Assembly (NCBI GenBank): GCA_007134805.1
Contig: SLKB01000027.1
Span: forward strand, 1 to 20,683
Reading direction: 5' to 3'
From: Paracoccaceae bacterium
Lineage (GTDB): Bacteria > Pseudomonadota > Alphaproteobacteria > Rhodobacterales > Rhodobacteraceae
DNA length: 20,683 bases
The position numbers and the translations under genes were made by a program. The notes beneath the pieces were generated by a model that was given only the letters and a program-made list of their open reading frames with translations, searched no databases and was not told where the DNA came from. This document shows, in pieces, positions 1 to 8,647 of this stretch (the stretch's first letter is position 1; the number at the start of each line of letters is the position of its first letter).

Positions 1-594
1 CTTGCCATGAAAGGGCCCGGCCGAGACGACCACGAAGTTGCGCCACCGGCCAACCGTCGCGGGAAGCCCCGAGGCATTGAGTTGCGCGCGCAACCGTTCA
101 GCATTGGCGGCCTGCAAGAAACTCGCCACCTGAACGGTCGGGCCCGTCGCGGGCGGCGCCTCGATCGGCCCTTCATCGGGTGCGACCATGTCGATGGCGC
201 CCGCATCGCCGGCCATTGTTTCCGCGGGCTGATCGTCCCCGGCGGCAGCACCTTGCGCGACCAAATCAGCTGCAGGATCGCTTGATGCATCCCCTCCGTC
301 GGGGCGCAAAACCGGTCGCAGGACGATCGCGGGCGCTGCAGTCTCGCTGACCTCGGTCTTCATGCGTGCCGCCACGTGACAGATCTGTTGGCGATCGGGC
401 CCGTAACGCGGCACCCAGATCACCTCGGCCGCGATCCGTGCGCGCATGAAACTGCAGCCGCTGCTGTCAAAGTATTCAAGGCCGGAGAACCCCTCTGGCG
501 GGGCTTCTGACGGCATCTTGCCACTGCCCTGCGACAGCGCGGCCGCCGGCAGATACAGGAACAGAACCAACGCGGCATGGCCAAGTCGCACCAT
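1..594 (-). CDS. SPOR-domain periplasmic protein (3' end outside window)
   Basis: The gene reads leftward from ATG at 594-592 and runs off the window, leaving 198 codons. A GAGGG ribosome site lies a few bases before the start. Residues 1-21 form a secretory signal (a hydrophobic run ending PAAALS, no lipobox Cys), so the product should be periplasmic or envelope-anchored. Residues 38-75 hold a small Cys-containing module (SSGCSFMRARI, WVPRYGPDR, ICH) that I recognise from rhodobacterial SPOR proteins; C47 and C72 could form a disulfide. Residues 96-150 are an Ala/Asp/Pro-rich acidic linker. From about residue 153 a SPOR fold begins (TVQVASFLQAANAERLRAQL, then VVVSAGPF) and is cut before its end. 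SPOR domains bind denuded glycan strands of peptidoglycan, usually at the division site. The gene starts 66 bases after upp on the same strand, so read-through from the nucleoside operon is possible. Confidence in SPOR is high; the specific role is unknown. Confidence 0.8.
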   Translation of the reverse strand, partial: MVRLGHAALVLFLYLPAAALSQGSGKMPSEAPPEGFSGLEYFDSSGCSFMRARIAAEVIWVPRYGPDRQQICHVAARMKTEVSETAAPAIVLRPVLRPDGGDASSDPAADLVAQGAAAGDDQPAETMAGDAGAIDMVAPDEGPIEAPPATGPTVQVASFLQAANAERLRAQLNASGLPATVGRWRNFVVVSAGPFHGK

Positions 595-660
595 CAGGAC
601 CCTCGTTGCAAGCACTCTGACATCCGGCACGGATAGATCACGAATGCGGCGAGGACATGG

Positions 661-1296
661 TCAAACCGTGCTGAAAATCCGGTCCCCGGCATCGCCGAGT
701 CCCGGAACGATATAGCCTTTTTCGTTGAGATGACTGTCGAGCGATGCCGTCACGATCCGGACATCCGGATGCGCCTGCGCAAGACATTTAACCCCTTCCG
801 GCGCGGCAAGCAGGCAGATGAGACAGACATCAGTTGCCCCCGCATCCTTGATCAACTGGACCGCTGCGGCCGCTGAATTGCCCGTCGCCAACATCGGGTC
901 GACCGCGATGACCAGACGCCCGGTCAGGTCGGGCGGCAGTTTGCAGTAATATTGCACGGGCTTGAGCGTGGCTTCGTCACGATAAAGCCCGATGAACCCA
1001 ACCTTGGCAGTCGGGATTACATCGAGCACCCCATCGAGGAGACCGTTCCCCGCACGCAGGATCGAGACGACCACGGGATCCGGACCATCGAGCATCGGCG
1101 CCTGCATGTCGGTCAGCGGCGTGGTGATGGTGCGCCGGGTCAGGGGAAGGTGGCGCGTGGCCTCATAGGCAAGAAGCAGGCTGATCTCGCGCAAGAGCCG
1201 ACGGAAATCGGGCCCCGGTGTGGCAATGTCGCGCATGAGCGACAGCTTATGCTGCACCAGAGGGTGATCTACGATGGTAAGCTGCGGATGGGTCAT
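661..1296 (-). CDS. upp: Uracil phosphoribosyltransferase
   Basis: A 211-residue cytosolic enzyme that joins uracil and PRPP to give UMP and pyrophosphate, the salvage step for uracil released from nucleosides. The PRPP-binding loop is clear at residues 132-142 ([11 protein letters not shown]). [12 protein letters not shown] at 78-89 is the family's substrate/dimer loop, and the C-terminal [17 protein letters not shown] (194-210) is the uracil-binding segment. Length matches the usual 208-212. Its ATG overlaps the add stop by four bases (ATGA), so it is translationally coupled as the last gene of cdd-deoB-add-upp. Uracil is normally delivered by a uridine phosphorylase, and none is encoded in this window. 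No clear terminator follows; only a weak 5-bp inverted repeat is seen at 622-634. Confidence 0.96.
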   Translation of the reverse strand: MTHPQLTIVDHPLVQHKLSLMRDIATPGPDFRRLLREISLLLAYEATRHLPLTRRTITTPLTDMQAPMLDGPDPVVVSILRAGNGLLDGVLDVIPTAKVGFIGLYRDEATLKPVQYYCKLPPDLTGRLVIAVDPMLATGNSAAAAVQLIKDAGATDVCLICLLAAPEGVKCLAQAHPDVRIVTASLDSHLNEKGYIVPGLGDAGDRIFSTV

Positions 1297-2279
1297 GCAA
1301 CCTCCAGTCGTTTGGCAAGCGCTGCGCGTGTCGTATCCGAACAGAATGCGGCATCAAGGGCCGTACGGTTGAGCATGTCGAACATTGATGCATCCCATTC
1401 AAAGTGATCTGCAAGAGATTGATATTCCTTACTCATACTTGTTTCAAAGAAAGGGGGATCATCGGTCGAAACCGTGATCTTTACACCGGCACGGCGCAGC
1501 GCGTCGATCGGATGCGTCTGCCATGAGGGATAGAGACCCAGCGCCAGATTGGAGCCGGGGCAAACCTCGAGCACGGTCCCACGTGCAACAAGTGCCTCTA
1601 CCAGCGCAGGATCCTCGATCGCCCGCACACCATGCCCAAGGCGCGTGACATGAAGGTATTCGAGCGCATCGCGCACCGATTGCGCGCCACCCCATTCGCC
1701 GGCATGCGCAGTGAGCCCCAGACAAGCTTCGCGCGCGGCATCAAAACTATACGCGAAATCCTTGAAGTGAAATATTTTTTCATCTCCCGCGATCCCGAAA
1801 CCCTCGATAAAGGCGCCCGCGGTTTCCTGAGCACAGCGCATGATCCGGCGTGATTGCTCAGGGCCGAAATGCCGGATCGCCGTGACGCAGCCGCGCATGG
1901 TGATCCCCATCTCGGTTTCGGCGCGCATCGCGGCGGCTTCGATCGCAGCAAGGAAGTCGCGCCAAGCCGCCAGATCGCCCCCTCCACAGAAATCGGGCGA
2001 TAGAAATGCCTCGGTATAGACAACACCTTGCGCGGCTGAGTTCTCAAGCACTGCAAGCGTCAGGTCGTGAAAATCCTGCGGGTTGGTGAGCACTGTGCAG
2101 GCCGCTTCATAAACCCGCAGGAAATCCTTGAAATCACGGAAGGAGTAGCCGCCATTCGGGGCGAAGATACCCGACAGGTCGATGTGTTTTCGCGCAGCAA
2201 GCGCGCGGATGAAGCTCGGCGGGGCGGCCCCTTCGAGATGCAGGTGCAATTCGACCTTCGGTATCTTCCGGAAATCCAT
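1293..2279 (-). CDS. add: Adenosine deaminase
   Basis: A 328-residue zinc hydrolase of the metallo-dependent amidohydrolase fold that converts adenosine or deoxyadenosine to inosine or deoxyinosine. The first zinc ligands are in HLHLEG (H12, H14). The catalytic Glu sits in TAHAGEWGG, a further His in LGHGVRA, and the final metal Asp and its neighbour in STDDPPFF. The start at 2279 is preferred over an upstream in-frame ATG at 2363. It gives the canonical N-terminus ([17 protein letters not shown]) and a 1-base TGATG overlap with deoB, whereas the extension lies wholly inside deoB. Some family members act on free adenine, which sequence alone cannot exclude. The operon with deoB and upp favours nucleoside use. 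Confidence 0.9.
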   Translation of the reverse strand: MDFRKIPKVELHLHLEGAAPPSFIRALAARKHIDLSGIFAPNGGYSFRDFKDFLRVYEAACTVLTNPQDFHDLTLAVLENSAAQGVVYTEAFLSPDFCGGGDLAAWRDFLAAIEAAAMRAETEMGITMRGCVTAIRHFGPEQSRRIMRCAQETAGAFIEGFGIAGDEKIFHFKDFAYSFDAAREACLGLTAHAGEWGGAQSVRDALEYLHVTRLGHGVRAIEDPALVEALVARGTVLEVCPGSNLALGLYPSWQTHPIDALRRAGVKITVSTDDPPFFETSMSKEYQSLADHFEWDASMFDMLNRTALDAAFCSDTTRAALAKRLEVA

Positions 2280-3481
2280 CACGACAGGAAGCTCCGCCCG
2301 GGGCCGTGTGAGGGCACGCCCAGATGTGCCGCAATGCTCGCGCCGACATCGGAAAACGCGCAAAGGCCGATCTCGCCCGGGGTCGCGCCTTCGACGAGGA
2401 CAGGCACGCGCTCGCGCGTGTGGTCGCTGCCAGGCGCGGTGGGATCATTGCCATGATCGGCCGTGATCACCAGCAGATCCCCGTCACGCAGTCTTGCAAG
2501 CGCCGCTTCGGCTACCTTGTCGAAGCGCTCCAGCGCGCGGGCATATCCGGCGACATCGCGTGGATGACCATAGAGCGTGTCGAATTCGACCAGATTGCAG
2601 AAGACGAACGCGCCCGGCGGGGCGTCATCGAACAGGCGCAGGAGATGAGCACAGAGTGCGGCATCATCCGCCCCCTTGTAGACATGATCGATCCCGCGGC
2701 CAGAGAAGATGTCATTTATCTTGCCCAGCGCGTGCACCTGCCTGCCAGAGCCCTGCACCCAATCGCACAAGGTTGGCTCTGGCGGCACCATGGCATAGTC
2801 CCGACGATTGCCTGACCGGCGGAACCCGGTTGTCGCATCACCCAGAAAGGGCCGCGCGATCACCCGCCCGACACGCATCGCGTGCAAATGCGGGGCAAGG
2901 TCCGCACAGAGCTTGCAGAGACGCTCCAGCCCGAACGCATCCTCATGCGCGGCAATCTGCAAGACCGAGTCCGCAGAGGTGTAGCAGATCGGCCAGCCAG
3001 TGCGCAGATGCTCCGCGCCCAGTTCCTCGACCAGCGCGATCCCGGCCGCATGGCGGTTCCCGAGCAAACCCTCCGTGCCCGCAAAAGTCGTGATAAGCTG
3101 GGTGAGCGTATCCGGGAAACAGGGCACCTGCACCGGGAAATAGGTCCAGTCCCACGGCACCGGCACGCCCGCAAGTTCCCAATGCCCCGAGGGCGTGTCC
3201 TTGCCTCGGGACGTTTCGGTTGCAGCGCCCCAGAGACCACGCGGCGGCGCGTCGAGGCCCGGTGTCGCAGCGCCTGAGGCAAGCCGGATCGCCGCACCAA
3301 GCCCCAGATTGTCCAGGACCGGCAGCCGCAATGCGCCGCGGCGCCCCTCGTCGGCCCTGCCCGCCGCGCATGCCTGCGCGATATGCGCCAGCGTGTTCGC
3401 GCCCACATCGCCATACTCAGCCGCATCCGGCGCGCCGCCACAGCCGACCGAATCGAGCACAATCAGAAACGCGCGCGTCAT
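2279..3481 (-). CDS. deoB: Phosphopentomutase
   Basis: A 400-residue cytosolic enzyme of the alkaline phosphatase superfamily that interconverts (deoxy)ribose-1-phosphate and the 5-phosphate, linking nucleoside phosphorolysis to central carbon metabolism. Metal-binding Asp10 lies in the N-terminal LIVLDSVGCGG. The active-site Thr is in GKDTPSGHWE, the middle has LGKINDIFSGRGI, and the C-terminal dinuclear-metal motif is ITADHGNDPTAPGSDHTRE. Length is close to the usual 385-410. The start at 3481 shares one base with the cdd stop (TAATG). An alternative upstream in-frame ATG at 3562 would read through cdd and add an unconserved Arg/Gly-rich stretch, so it is rejected. Its sugar phosphates must come from phosphorylases encoded elsewhere, because neither deoA nor deoD is present in this window. 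Confidence 0.96.
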   Translation of the reverse strand: MTRAFLIVLDSVGCGGAPDAAEYGDVGANTLAHIAQACAAGRADEGRRGALRLPVLDNLGLGAAIRLASGAATPGLDAPPRGLWGAATETSRGKDTPSGHWELAGVPVPWDWTYFPVQVPCFPDTLTQLITTFAGTEGLLGNRHAAGIALVEELGAEHLRTGWPICYTSADSVLQIAAHEDAFGLERLCKLCADLAPHLHAMRVGRVIARPFLGDATTGFRRSGNRRDYAMVPPEPTLCDWVQGSGRQVHALGKINDIFSGRGIDHVYKGADDAALCAHLLRLFDDAPPGAFVFCNLVEFDTLYGHPRDVAGYARALERFDKVAEAALARLRDGDLLVITADHGNDPTAPGSDHTRERVPVLVEGATPGEIGLCAFSDVGASIAAHLGVPSHGPGRSFLS

Positions 3482-3873
3482 TACCCCCCGCCCAGATGAC
3501 CGGCGCGGAAGGCACCCGGCAGGAGGTCGGCCACGCTCATGTGAACCTGCGCGCCCTCGCACCCCAGCATCGTCACTGTCACATCGGGCTTTGCGAATTC
3601 AGCGATCTTCTGGCGGCACCCACCACAGGGCGGCACGGGCGCGACACTGTCTGCAATCACCACCAGCTCTGCGATGTCCCGCTCACCCGCGAGGACCATG
3701 GCCGCGATGGCCCCGGCTTCGGCACAAGTGCCCTCGGGATAGGCAGCATTTTCGACATTGCACCCTGCAAACACGGCCCCCGACGATGTGCGCAGCGCGG
3801 CACCAACACGGAATTTCGAATAGCGCGCATAGGCGTTATCCCGCGCCGCGCGGGCGGTGTCGATCAAGCTCAT
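3481..3873 (-). CDS. cdd: Cytidine deaminase
   Basis: A 130-residue tetrameric-type zinc enzyme that turns cytidine or deoxycytidine into uridine or deoxyuridine. The active site is fully present: GTCAEAGA gives zinc ligand C50 and proton shuttle E52, and PPCGGCRQ gives zinc ligands C83 and C86. Substrate residues sit in the FRVGAAL and CNVENAAYPEG segments. A strong GGAGG ribosome site lies six bases before the ATG. It is the first gene of the leftward cdd-deoB-add-upp operon. It faces maeB across a 163-base divergent gap that must hold its promoter. Confidence 0.96.
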   Translation of the reverse strand: MSLIDTARAARDNAYARYSKFRVGAALRTSSGAVFAGCNVENAAYPEGTCAEAGAIAAMVLAGERDIAELVVIADSVAPVPPCGGCRQKIAEFAKPDVTVTMLGCEGAQVHMSVADLLPGAFRAGHLGGG

Positions 3874-3940
3874 TTAGGCCTCCGGTCCATTGGGGGAGTG
3901 TGCGCGCGACGGCATGTCAATGCAAGCTGTTGCCATACGA

Positions 3941-3951
3941 TTTGCGGCAAA
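3941..3951. promoter_or_regulatory. TTTGC-G-GCAAA palindrome in the cdd/maeB divergent gap
   Basis: A perfect 11-base dyad (TTTGC, central G, GCAAA) lies in the 163-base intergenic region between cdd and maeB. Its arms equal the half-sites of the TTTGCAAA boxes found before prpE downstream. A shared regulator of short-chain acyl-CoA metabolism is therefore conceivable, but the spacing differs from TTTGCAAA by three central bases. Nothing else in the gap is distinctive. Confidence 0.3.
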
Positions 3952-3980
3952 AGCCGTGACTCCTGCGCGGAAACCGAGGC

Positions 3981-4009
3981 TTGCCCCTGCGGCCAAATAG
4001 TTCAATATC
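3981..4009 (+). promoter_or_regulatory. maeB: Possible maeB promoter
   Basis: TTGCCC at 3981-3986 and AATATC at 4004-4009 are separated by 17 bases in a locally AT-richer stretch and resemble a housekeeping -35/-10 pair. Transcription would start near 4016, about 20 bases before the maeB ATG. A strong ribosome site (AGAGGGGGG) lies between. This is pattern matching only. Confidence 0.3.
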
Positions 4010-4036
4010 AAATGATAAGATCCAGAGGGGGGACAC

Positions 4037-6316
4037 ATGGTCGATCTGCCAGCCGATGAGAACCGCCACCCGGCGCTGCTTTATCACGAGTATCCGCGTC
4101 CGGGAAAACTCGAGGTCCGTCCAACCAAGCCGCTCGCCAACGGGGCAGATCTTGCGCGCGCCTACTCGCCCGGCGTAGCAGAGGCCTGCCTCGAAATCGA
4201 GGCCCGTCCGGAGGATGCCGCCCGCTACACGACGCGCGGCAATCTCGTGGCCGTCATCACCAATGGCACGGCTGTGCTGGGGCTTGGCAATATCGGCCCG
4301 CTCGCCTCGAAACCCGTGATGGAGGGCAAGGCGGTCCTCTTCAAGAAATTCGCCAATATCGACTGTTTCGATATCGAGGTGAACGAATCCGACCCCGAGA
4401 AGCTCGCCGAGATCGTCTGCGCACTGGAGCCGACCTTCGGCGCGATCAACCTCGAAGACATCAAGGCCCCCGATTGTTTCATTGTCGAGAGGATCTGCCG
4501 CGAACGAATGGGGATCCCGGTCTTTCATGACGACCAGCATGGCACCGCAATCGTGGTGGGCGCCGCGGCAACCAACGCCCTGCGCGTGGCCGGCAAGACC
4601 TTCGAGGATATCAAGATCGTGAGCACCGGGGGCGGCGCTGCAGGGATTGCCTGTCTCAACATGCTCATGAAGCTCGGGGTGCGGCGCGAGAATATCTGGC
4701 TGTGCGACATACACGGCCTTGTGCATCGCGGACGCGAGGTCGACATGACCCCGCAGAAGGCCGAGTTCGCGCAAGACAGCGACATGCGGACGCTTTCGGA
4801 AGTGATCGCCGGGGCGGACATGTTTCTCGGGCTCTCGGGGCCGAATGTGCTCAAGCCCGAGGATGTCGCGAAGATGCGGCAGCGGCCGATCATCTTCGCG
4901 CTCGCCAACCCGACCCCCGAGATCATGCCCGATCTCGCCCGGGAAGTGGCCCCGGATGCGCTGATCGCCACCGGGAGGTCCGATTTTCCAAATCAGGTCA
5001 ACAATGTCCTGTGCTTTCCTTTCATCTTTCGCGGCGCCCTGGATGTCGGGGCGACCGAGATCAACGACGCCATGCAGATCGGTTGCGTCGAAGGGATCGC
5101 CGCCCTCGCCCGCGCGACGACCAGCGCCGAGGCTGCCGCGGCCTACAAGGGCGAGCAGTTGAGCTTTGGGCCTGACTATCTGATCCCCAAGCCGTTCGAT
5201 CCGCGCCTGATGGGGGTTGTGGCAAGCGCGGTCGCGCAAGCCGCGATGGACTCCGGTGTTGCGCGCCGTCCCTTGTCCGACATCACGGCCTACAAGCGAG
5301 AGCTCGATGCCTCGGTCTTCCGCTCTGCGATGATCATGCGCCCTGTCTTCGAGGTTGCGCGCCAGACTTCCCGGCGCATCGTCTTTGCCGAAGGCGAGGA
5401 TGAGCGCGTCCTGCGCGCGGCCTCTGCCATGCTGGAGGAAACCGTGGAGGTGCCGATCCTGATCGGACGGCCCGAGGTGGTCGACATGCGGCTGGAGCGC
5501 GCGGGCCTCTCGATCCGGCGGGGCCATGAGTTCGAACTAGTTAACCCGCAAGACGATCCGCGATACCGCGAATACTGGCAGAGCTACCACGCGCTGGTCG
5601 AGCGGCGCGGCGTCACCCCCGATCTGGCGCGCGCGATCATGCGCACCAACTCGACCGCCATCGCTGCGATCATGGTGCACCGGGGCGAGGCAGACAGCCT
5701 AATCTGCGGCACTTTCGGGCAGTTTCTTTGGCACCTGAATTATGTCACCCAGATCCTTGGCGACAAGAAGCGCCACCCGGTGGGCGCGCTATCGCTGCTC
5801 ATTCAGCAGGAAGGCAACCTGTTCATCGCCGATACGCAAGTGCACCCCAATCCGACGCCAGAACAGATTGTCGAGACAACGATCGGCGCCGCCCGACATG
5901 TGCGCCGCTTCGGGCTCGCGCCAAAGATCGCCTTGTGTTCCCACAGCCAGTTCGGAAATCTCGACACCCCATCTGGCCGCGTGATGCGCGCCGCGCTGGA
6001 TCTGCTCGATTCTATGGATCTCGATTTCGACTATGAGGGCGAGATGCATGTCGACTCGGCCCTTGACCAAGATCTGCGGGCGCGGCTCTTTCCGAATGCG
6101 CGGTTCAACGAGCCCGCAAATGTTCTGATCTTCGCGAATACCGATGCCGCGAGCGGCGTGCGCAATGTGCTCAAGGTTCGTGGCGGAGCGTTGGAGGTAG
6201 GGCCGATACTGATGGGAATGGGCAATACGGCGCATATCGTGACCCCGTCCATCACGGCGCGGGGATTGCTGAACATGTCGGCTCTGGCAGGGACACCCGT
6301 TGCGCAATACGGATGA
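4037..6316 (+). CDS. maeB: NADP-dependent malic enzyme with phosphotransacetylase-like C-terminal domain
   Basis: A 759-residue cytosolic enzyme that oxidatively decarboxylates malate to pyruvate, CO2 and NADPH, feeding gluconeogenesis or acetyl-CoA synthesis when cells live on C2-C4 acids. The malic domain carries catalytic Tyr43 ([10 protein letters not shown]) and Lys98 ([11 protein letters not shown]). Metal ligands are in EDIKAPDCF and FHDDQHGTA, and the nucleotide loop is [15 protein letters not shown]. From about residue 430 to the end runs a PTA/PTB-like domain ([17 protein letters not shown] at its start, SHSQFGN and [15 protein letters not shown] near its end). In MaeB-type enzymes this domain senses acetyl-CoA or other acyl-CoA and is not thought to be an active transferase. 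Length equals the family norm of about 750-770. The AGAGGGGGG site seven bases upstream supports this start. It ends 198 bases before prpE on the same strand, without an obvious terminator. Confidence 0.95.
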   Translation: MVDLPADENRHPALLYHEYPRPGKLEVRPTKPLANGADLARAYSPGVAEACLEIEARPEDAARYTTRGNLVAVITNGTAVLGLGNIGPLASKPVMEGKAVLFKKFANIDCFDIEVNESDPEKLAEIVCALEPTFGAINLEDIKAPDCFIVERICRERMGIPVFHDDQHGTAIVVGAAATNALRVAGKTFEDIKIVSTGGGAAGIACLNMLMKLGVRRENIWLCDIHGLVHRGREVDMTPQKAEFAQDSDMRTLSEVIAGADMFLGLSGPNVLKPEDVAKMRQRPIIFALANPTPEIMPDLAREVAPDALIATGRSDFPNQVNNVLCFPFIFRGALDVGATEINDAMQIGCVEGIAALARATTSAEAAAAYKGEQLSFGPDYLIPKPFDPRLMGVVASAVAQAAMDSGVARRPLSDITAYKRELDASVFRSAMIMRPVFEVARQTSRRIVFAEGEDERVLRAASAMLEETVEVPILIGRPEVVDMRLERAGLSIRRGHEFELVNPQDDPRYREYWQSYHALVERRGVTPDLARAIMRTNSTAIAAIMVHRGEADSLICGTFGQFLWHLNYVTQILGDKKRHPVGALSLLIQQEGNLFIADTQVHPNPTPEQIVETTIGAARHVRRFGLAPKIALCSHSQFGNLDTPSGRVMRAALDLLDSMDLDFDYEGEMHVDSALDQDLRARLFPNARFNEPANVLIFANTDAASGVRNVLKVRGGALEVGPILMGMGNTAHIVTPSITARGLLNMSALAGTPVAQYG

Positions 6317-6332
6317 ACGCGCCCGTGTTCGA

Positions 6333-6410
6333 TTTGCAAACCGGGCCGCGCCCTGACATGCGATTTGCTAGATTTTCAGGTTTGCAAATTTTTATGGCAA
6401 AATCTGCAAA
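6333..6410. promoter_or_regulatory. Cluster of TTTGCAAA boxes before prpE (candidate ScfR/PccR-type operator)
   Basis: Two perfect TTTGCAAA palindromes lie at 6333-6340 and 6381-6388. Imperfect copies are TTTGCTAG at 6364-6371, ATGGCAAA at 6394-6401 and TCTGCAAA at 6403-6410. The stretch is AT-richer than its surroundings and sits 105-182 bases before the prpE start. TTTGCAAA-type boxes are known targets of short-chain fatty acyl-CoA regulators (ScfR family, for example PccR of Rhodobacter, which controls propionyl-CoA assimilation). The location before propionyl-CoA synthetase fits that role. No ScfR gene is in this window, so the regulator is inferred. Confidence 0.55.
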
Positions 6411-6514
6411 CTCGACGGGACCGAGGAGCGTTGTTTCCGGTAACAGCCATTGCCAGCCGGGACACCCCTCGTTTATCCCTCTGCCTCAGCCACGCTCGAA
6501 GGAGGAGACGCACG

Positions 6515-8407
6515 ATGCGCTACGCCGATCTGCACAAACAGTCGATCACCGACCCTGATGGATTCTGGATGGCGCAGGCACAAGCCATCGACTGGGTGCG
6601 CGCACCATCAAAAGCGCTCTTCGACGACAAGGCACCGCTCTACGAGTGGTTTCGGGATGGGCTCGTCAATACCTGCTGGAATGCGCTGGACCGACATGTC
6701 GAGGCGGGGCGCGGAGATCAGGTGGCGGTCATCCATGACAGCCCGGTGACCAACAGCATCACCAGGCTGACCTTTGCCGAGATGCGCGATCAGGTGGCAA
6801 TCTTCGCTGGTGCGCTGGCGGCAAAGGGCGTGGGCAAGGGCGACCGCGTCATCATCTACATGCCGATGGTGCCGGAAGCCCTGATGGCAATGCTGGCCTG
6901 CGGGCGGCTGGGGGCGATCCACTCGGTTGTCTTCGGTGGCTTTGCCGCGCATGAACTGGCAGTGCGGATCGACGATGCCCAGCCGAAATGCGTCATCGCG
7001 GGATCCTGCGGCATCGAGCCAGGGCGCGTCGTGGCCTACAAGCCGCTTCTCGATGGCGCGCTCGCCGAGGCGACCCACAAGCCCGAATTCTGCGTGATCC
7101 TGCAGCGCGAGGCGCTCGCCGCTGACCTGATGACCGGGCGCGACCATGCCTGGTCAGATTTCATCGACGGCGCGACACCGGCCGAGTGTGTGCCTGTCGA
7201 GGGCACACATCCGGCCTATGTGCTATACACATCGGGCACGACGGGGCAGCCCAAGGGTGTGATCCGGCACACGGGCGGGCATCTGGTGGCGCTGCAATGG
7301 TCGATGAAGAACATCTATGATGTCGATCCGGGTGATGTCTTCTGGGCGGCGTCAGATGTCGGCTGGGTCGTCGGGCACAGCTATATCTGCTACGCGCCGC
7401 TGATCGCCGGCAACACCACGATCGTCTTCGAAGGCAAGCCTGTCGGCACCCCGGATGCGGGCACCTTCTGGCGAGTGATCTCCGAGCACAAGGTCAAGAG
7501 CTTTTTTACCGCGCCAACTGCATTCCGCGCTGTGAAACGCGAAGACCCGAAAGGCGAGTTCGTCCCCGAATATGATCTCAGCTGCCTCAAGACCGTCTAT
7601 CTCGCCGGTGAGCGCGCCGATACCGACACGATCATCTGGGCGCAGGAGCAATTGAAGGTTCCAGTGGTCGACCATTGGTGGCAGACCGAAACTGGCTGGG
7701 CCATTGCGGCCAACCCGATGGGGTATGAGCCGCAGCCCGTCAAGCTCGGCTCTCCGGCCGTGGCCATGCCGGGCTATGACATCAAGGTGCTCGATGAGGG
7801 CGGCCATCCGGTGCCGGCAGGACAGCTTGGTGCGATCACGCTGAAGCTGCCCTTGCCGCCGGGCACGCTGCCGGGGCTCTGGAATGCCGAGGCGCGATTT
7901 CGGAAAAGCTATCTCGAGCAGTTCCCCGGATATTACGCGACCGGGGACGCGGGCTACATCGACGAGGACGGCTATGTCTACATCATGGCGCGCACGGATG
8001 ATGTCATCAACGTCGCAGGTCACCGCCTGTCAACAGGCGCGATGGAAGAAGTGTTGGCAGGTCATCCGGATGTCGCCGAATGCGCCGTCATCGGGGTTGC
8101 GGATGAGTTGAAGGGTCAGCTGCCAATGGGATTCCTCTGCCTCAACTCGGGCAGCGATCGCGACCCGAAGGAGGTCGTGGCGGAATGCGTCAGGCGCGTG
8201 CGGGACCAGATCGGGCCCGTGGCGGCATTCAAGCTCGCCTTGGTCGTCGACCGGCTGCCCAAGACGCGATCAGGCAAGATCCTGCGCGCGACCATGGCAA
8301 ACATAGCTGACGGGAAAAGCTACAAGGTGCCAGCAACGATCGATGATCCAGTGATCCTAGAAGAAATCGGCGAAGCACTGACCGGGCTCGGCTATCCAAA
8401 GAGTTGA
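6515..8407 (+). CDS. prpE: Propionyl-CoA synthetase (AMP-forming)
   Basis: A 630-residue cytosolic acyl-CoA synthetase that activates propionate with ATP and CoA through a propionyl-adenylate. The adenylate-forming P-loop is Y238-TSGTTGQPKG. The mid-core motifs are VGWVVGHSYICY, VDHWWQTETGW, YYATGDAGYIDEDGYVY and VINVAGHRLSTGAMEEV. The C-terminal catalytic Lys588 lies in PKTRSGKILR, the Lys that protein acylases modify in related synthetases. The segment around residues 165-180 (CVIAGSCGIEPGRVVAYKPL) is characteristic of PrpE rather than of acetyl-CoA synthetase. Length matches PrpE (about 628-630). The ATG at 6515 is chosen because GGAGGAG lies eight bases upstream; an in-frame ATG at 6365 would run through the TTTGCAAA operator region. 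The resulting propionyl-CoA would enter the methylmalonyl-CoA route, whose B12 cofactor enzyme is encoded downstream at 11210. Confidence 0.94.
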   Translation: MRYADLHKQSITDPDGFWMAQAQAIDWVRAPSKALFDDKAPLYEWFRDGLVNTCWNALDRHVEAGRGDQVAVIHDSPVTNSITRLTFAEMRDQVAIFAGALAAKGVGKGDRVIIYMPMVPEALMAMLACGRLGAIHSVVFGGFAAHELAVRIDDAQPKCVIAGSCGIEPGRVVAYKPLLDGALAEATHKPEFCVILQREALAADLMTGRDHAWSDFIDGATPAECVPVEGTHPAYVLYTSGTTGQPKGVIRHTGGHLVALQWSMKNIYDVDPGDVFWAASDVGWVVGHSYICYAPLIAGNTTIVFEGKPVGTPDAGTFWRVISEHKVKSFFTAPTAFRAVKREDPKGEFVPEYDLSCLKTVYLAGERADTDTIIWAQEQLKVPVVDHWWQTETGWAIAANPMGYEPQPVKLGSPAVAMPGYDIKVLDEGGHPVPAGQLGAITLKLPLPPGTLPGLWNAEARFRKSYLEQFPGYYATGDAGYIDEDGYVYIMARTDDVINVAGHRLSTGAMEEVLAGHPDVAECAVIGVADELKGQLPMGFLCLNSGSDRDPKEVVAECVRRVRDQIGPVAAFKLALVVDRLPKTRSGKILRATMANIADGKSYKVPATIDDPVILEEIGEALTGLGYPKS

Positions 8408-8470
8408 CCTTACGGCATGTGTTTCGGCCAGCGTTGATTAAACTCATCGAAAGGATTTTGCGCTGAAAAT

Positions 8471-8489
8471 AGGTTGAGTTTTTCAACCT
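8471..8489. terminator. Hairpin after prpE, possible terminator
   Basis: AGGTTGA (8471-8477) and TCAACCT (8483-8489) form a perfect 7-bp stem with a GTTTT loop, 63 bases after the prpE stop. No T-run follows on the plus strand. On the minus strand the stem is followed by ATTTTC. It may end prpE transcription imperfectly or with Rho; otherwise it is a binding site. Confidence 0.35.
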
Positions 8490-8597
8490 GATCCGCTTAG
8501 GGTTGTCTGTGTGCTGCTCCTTACACCTGTTTAGGGGCGGCATGCGCTCGGCCCGGATCTGGCAAAGGTGGTCACAGCGCCCATGCAACTGCCCTTT

Positions 8598-8610
8598 CAG
8601 TGTAACACTG
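8598..8610. promoter_or_regulatory. Palindrome CAGTGT-A-ACACTG, candidate operator
   Basis: A perfect 13-base dyad with a single central A lies 62 bases before the start of the NtrC-like regulator gene, in the otherwise featureless 264-base gap after prpE. A TTGACA hexamer follows at 8619-8624, but no convincing -10 was found at the right distance. Symmetry, position and the Fis-type DNA-binding domain of the downstream protein suggest an operator, possibly for autoregulation. This is inference. Confidence 0.4.
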
Positions 8611-8647
8611 CACGGCTCTTGACATGCGCCCTGTGCAGCGTCCCCGA

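Noticed and set aside
622..634. Terminator between upp and the SPOR gene
   Set aside because: ATCCG/CGGAT is only a 5-bp stem with a 3-base loop and no T-run, too weak to call.
3917..5527. Long open frame (536 codons) on the minus strand opposite maeB
   Set aside because: maeB is a certain gene on the other strand. The antisense product is rich in His, Arg, Asp and Gly with no recognisable fold, typical of mirror frames in GC-rich DNA.
7352..8023. Antisense open frame of 223 codons within prpE
   Set aside because: It lies entirely opposite a highly conserved enzyme, has no ribosome site, and its composition fits a shadow frame.
8538..8570. Possible sigma-54 promoter (TGGC...) before the regulator gene
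   Set aside because: TGGCAAAGG near 8559 has no GC doublet followed by a TTGCA-like -12 element at the required spacing.
8619..8647. TTGACA at 8619-8624 as a -35 box
   Set aside because: The hexamer is perfect, but at 16-18 bases downstream the sequence is CCCCGA-like, with nothing resembling TATAAT.
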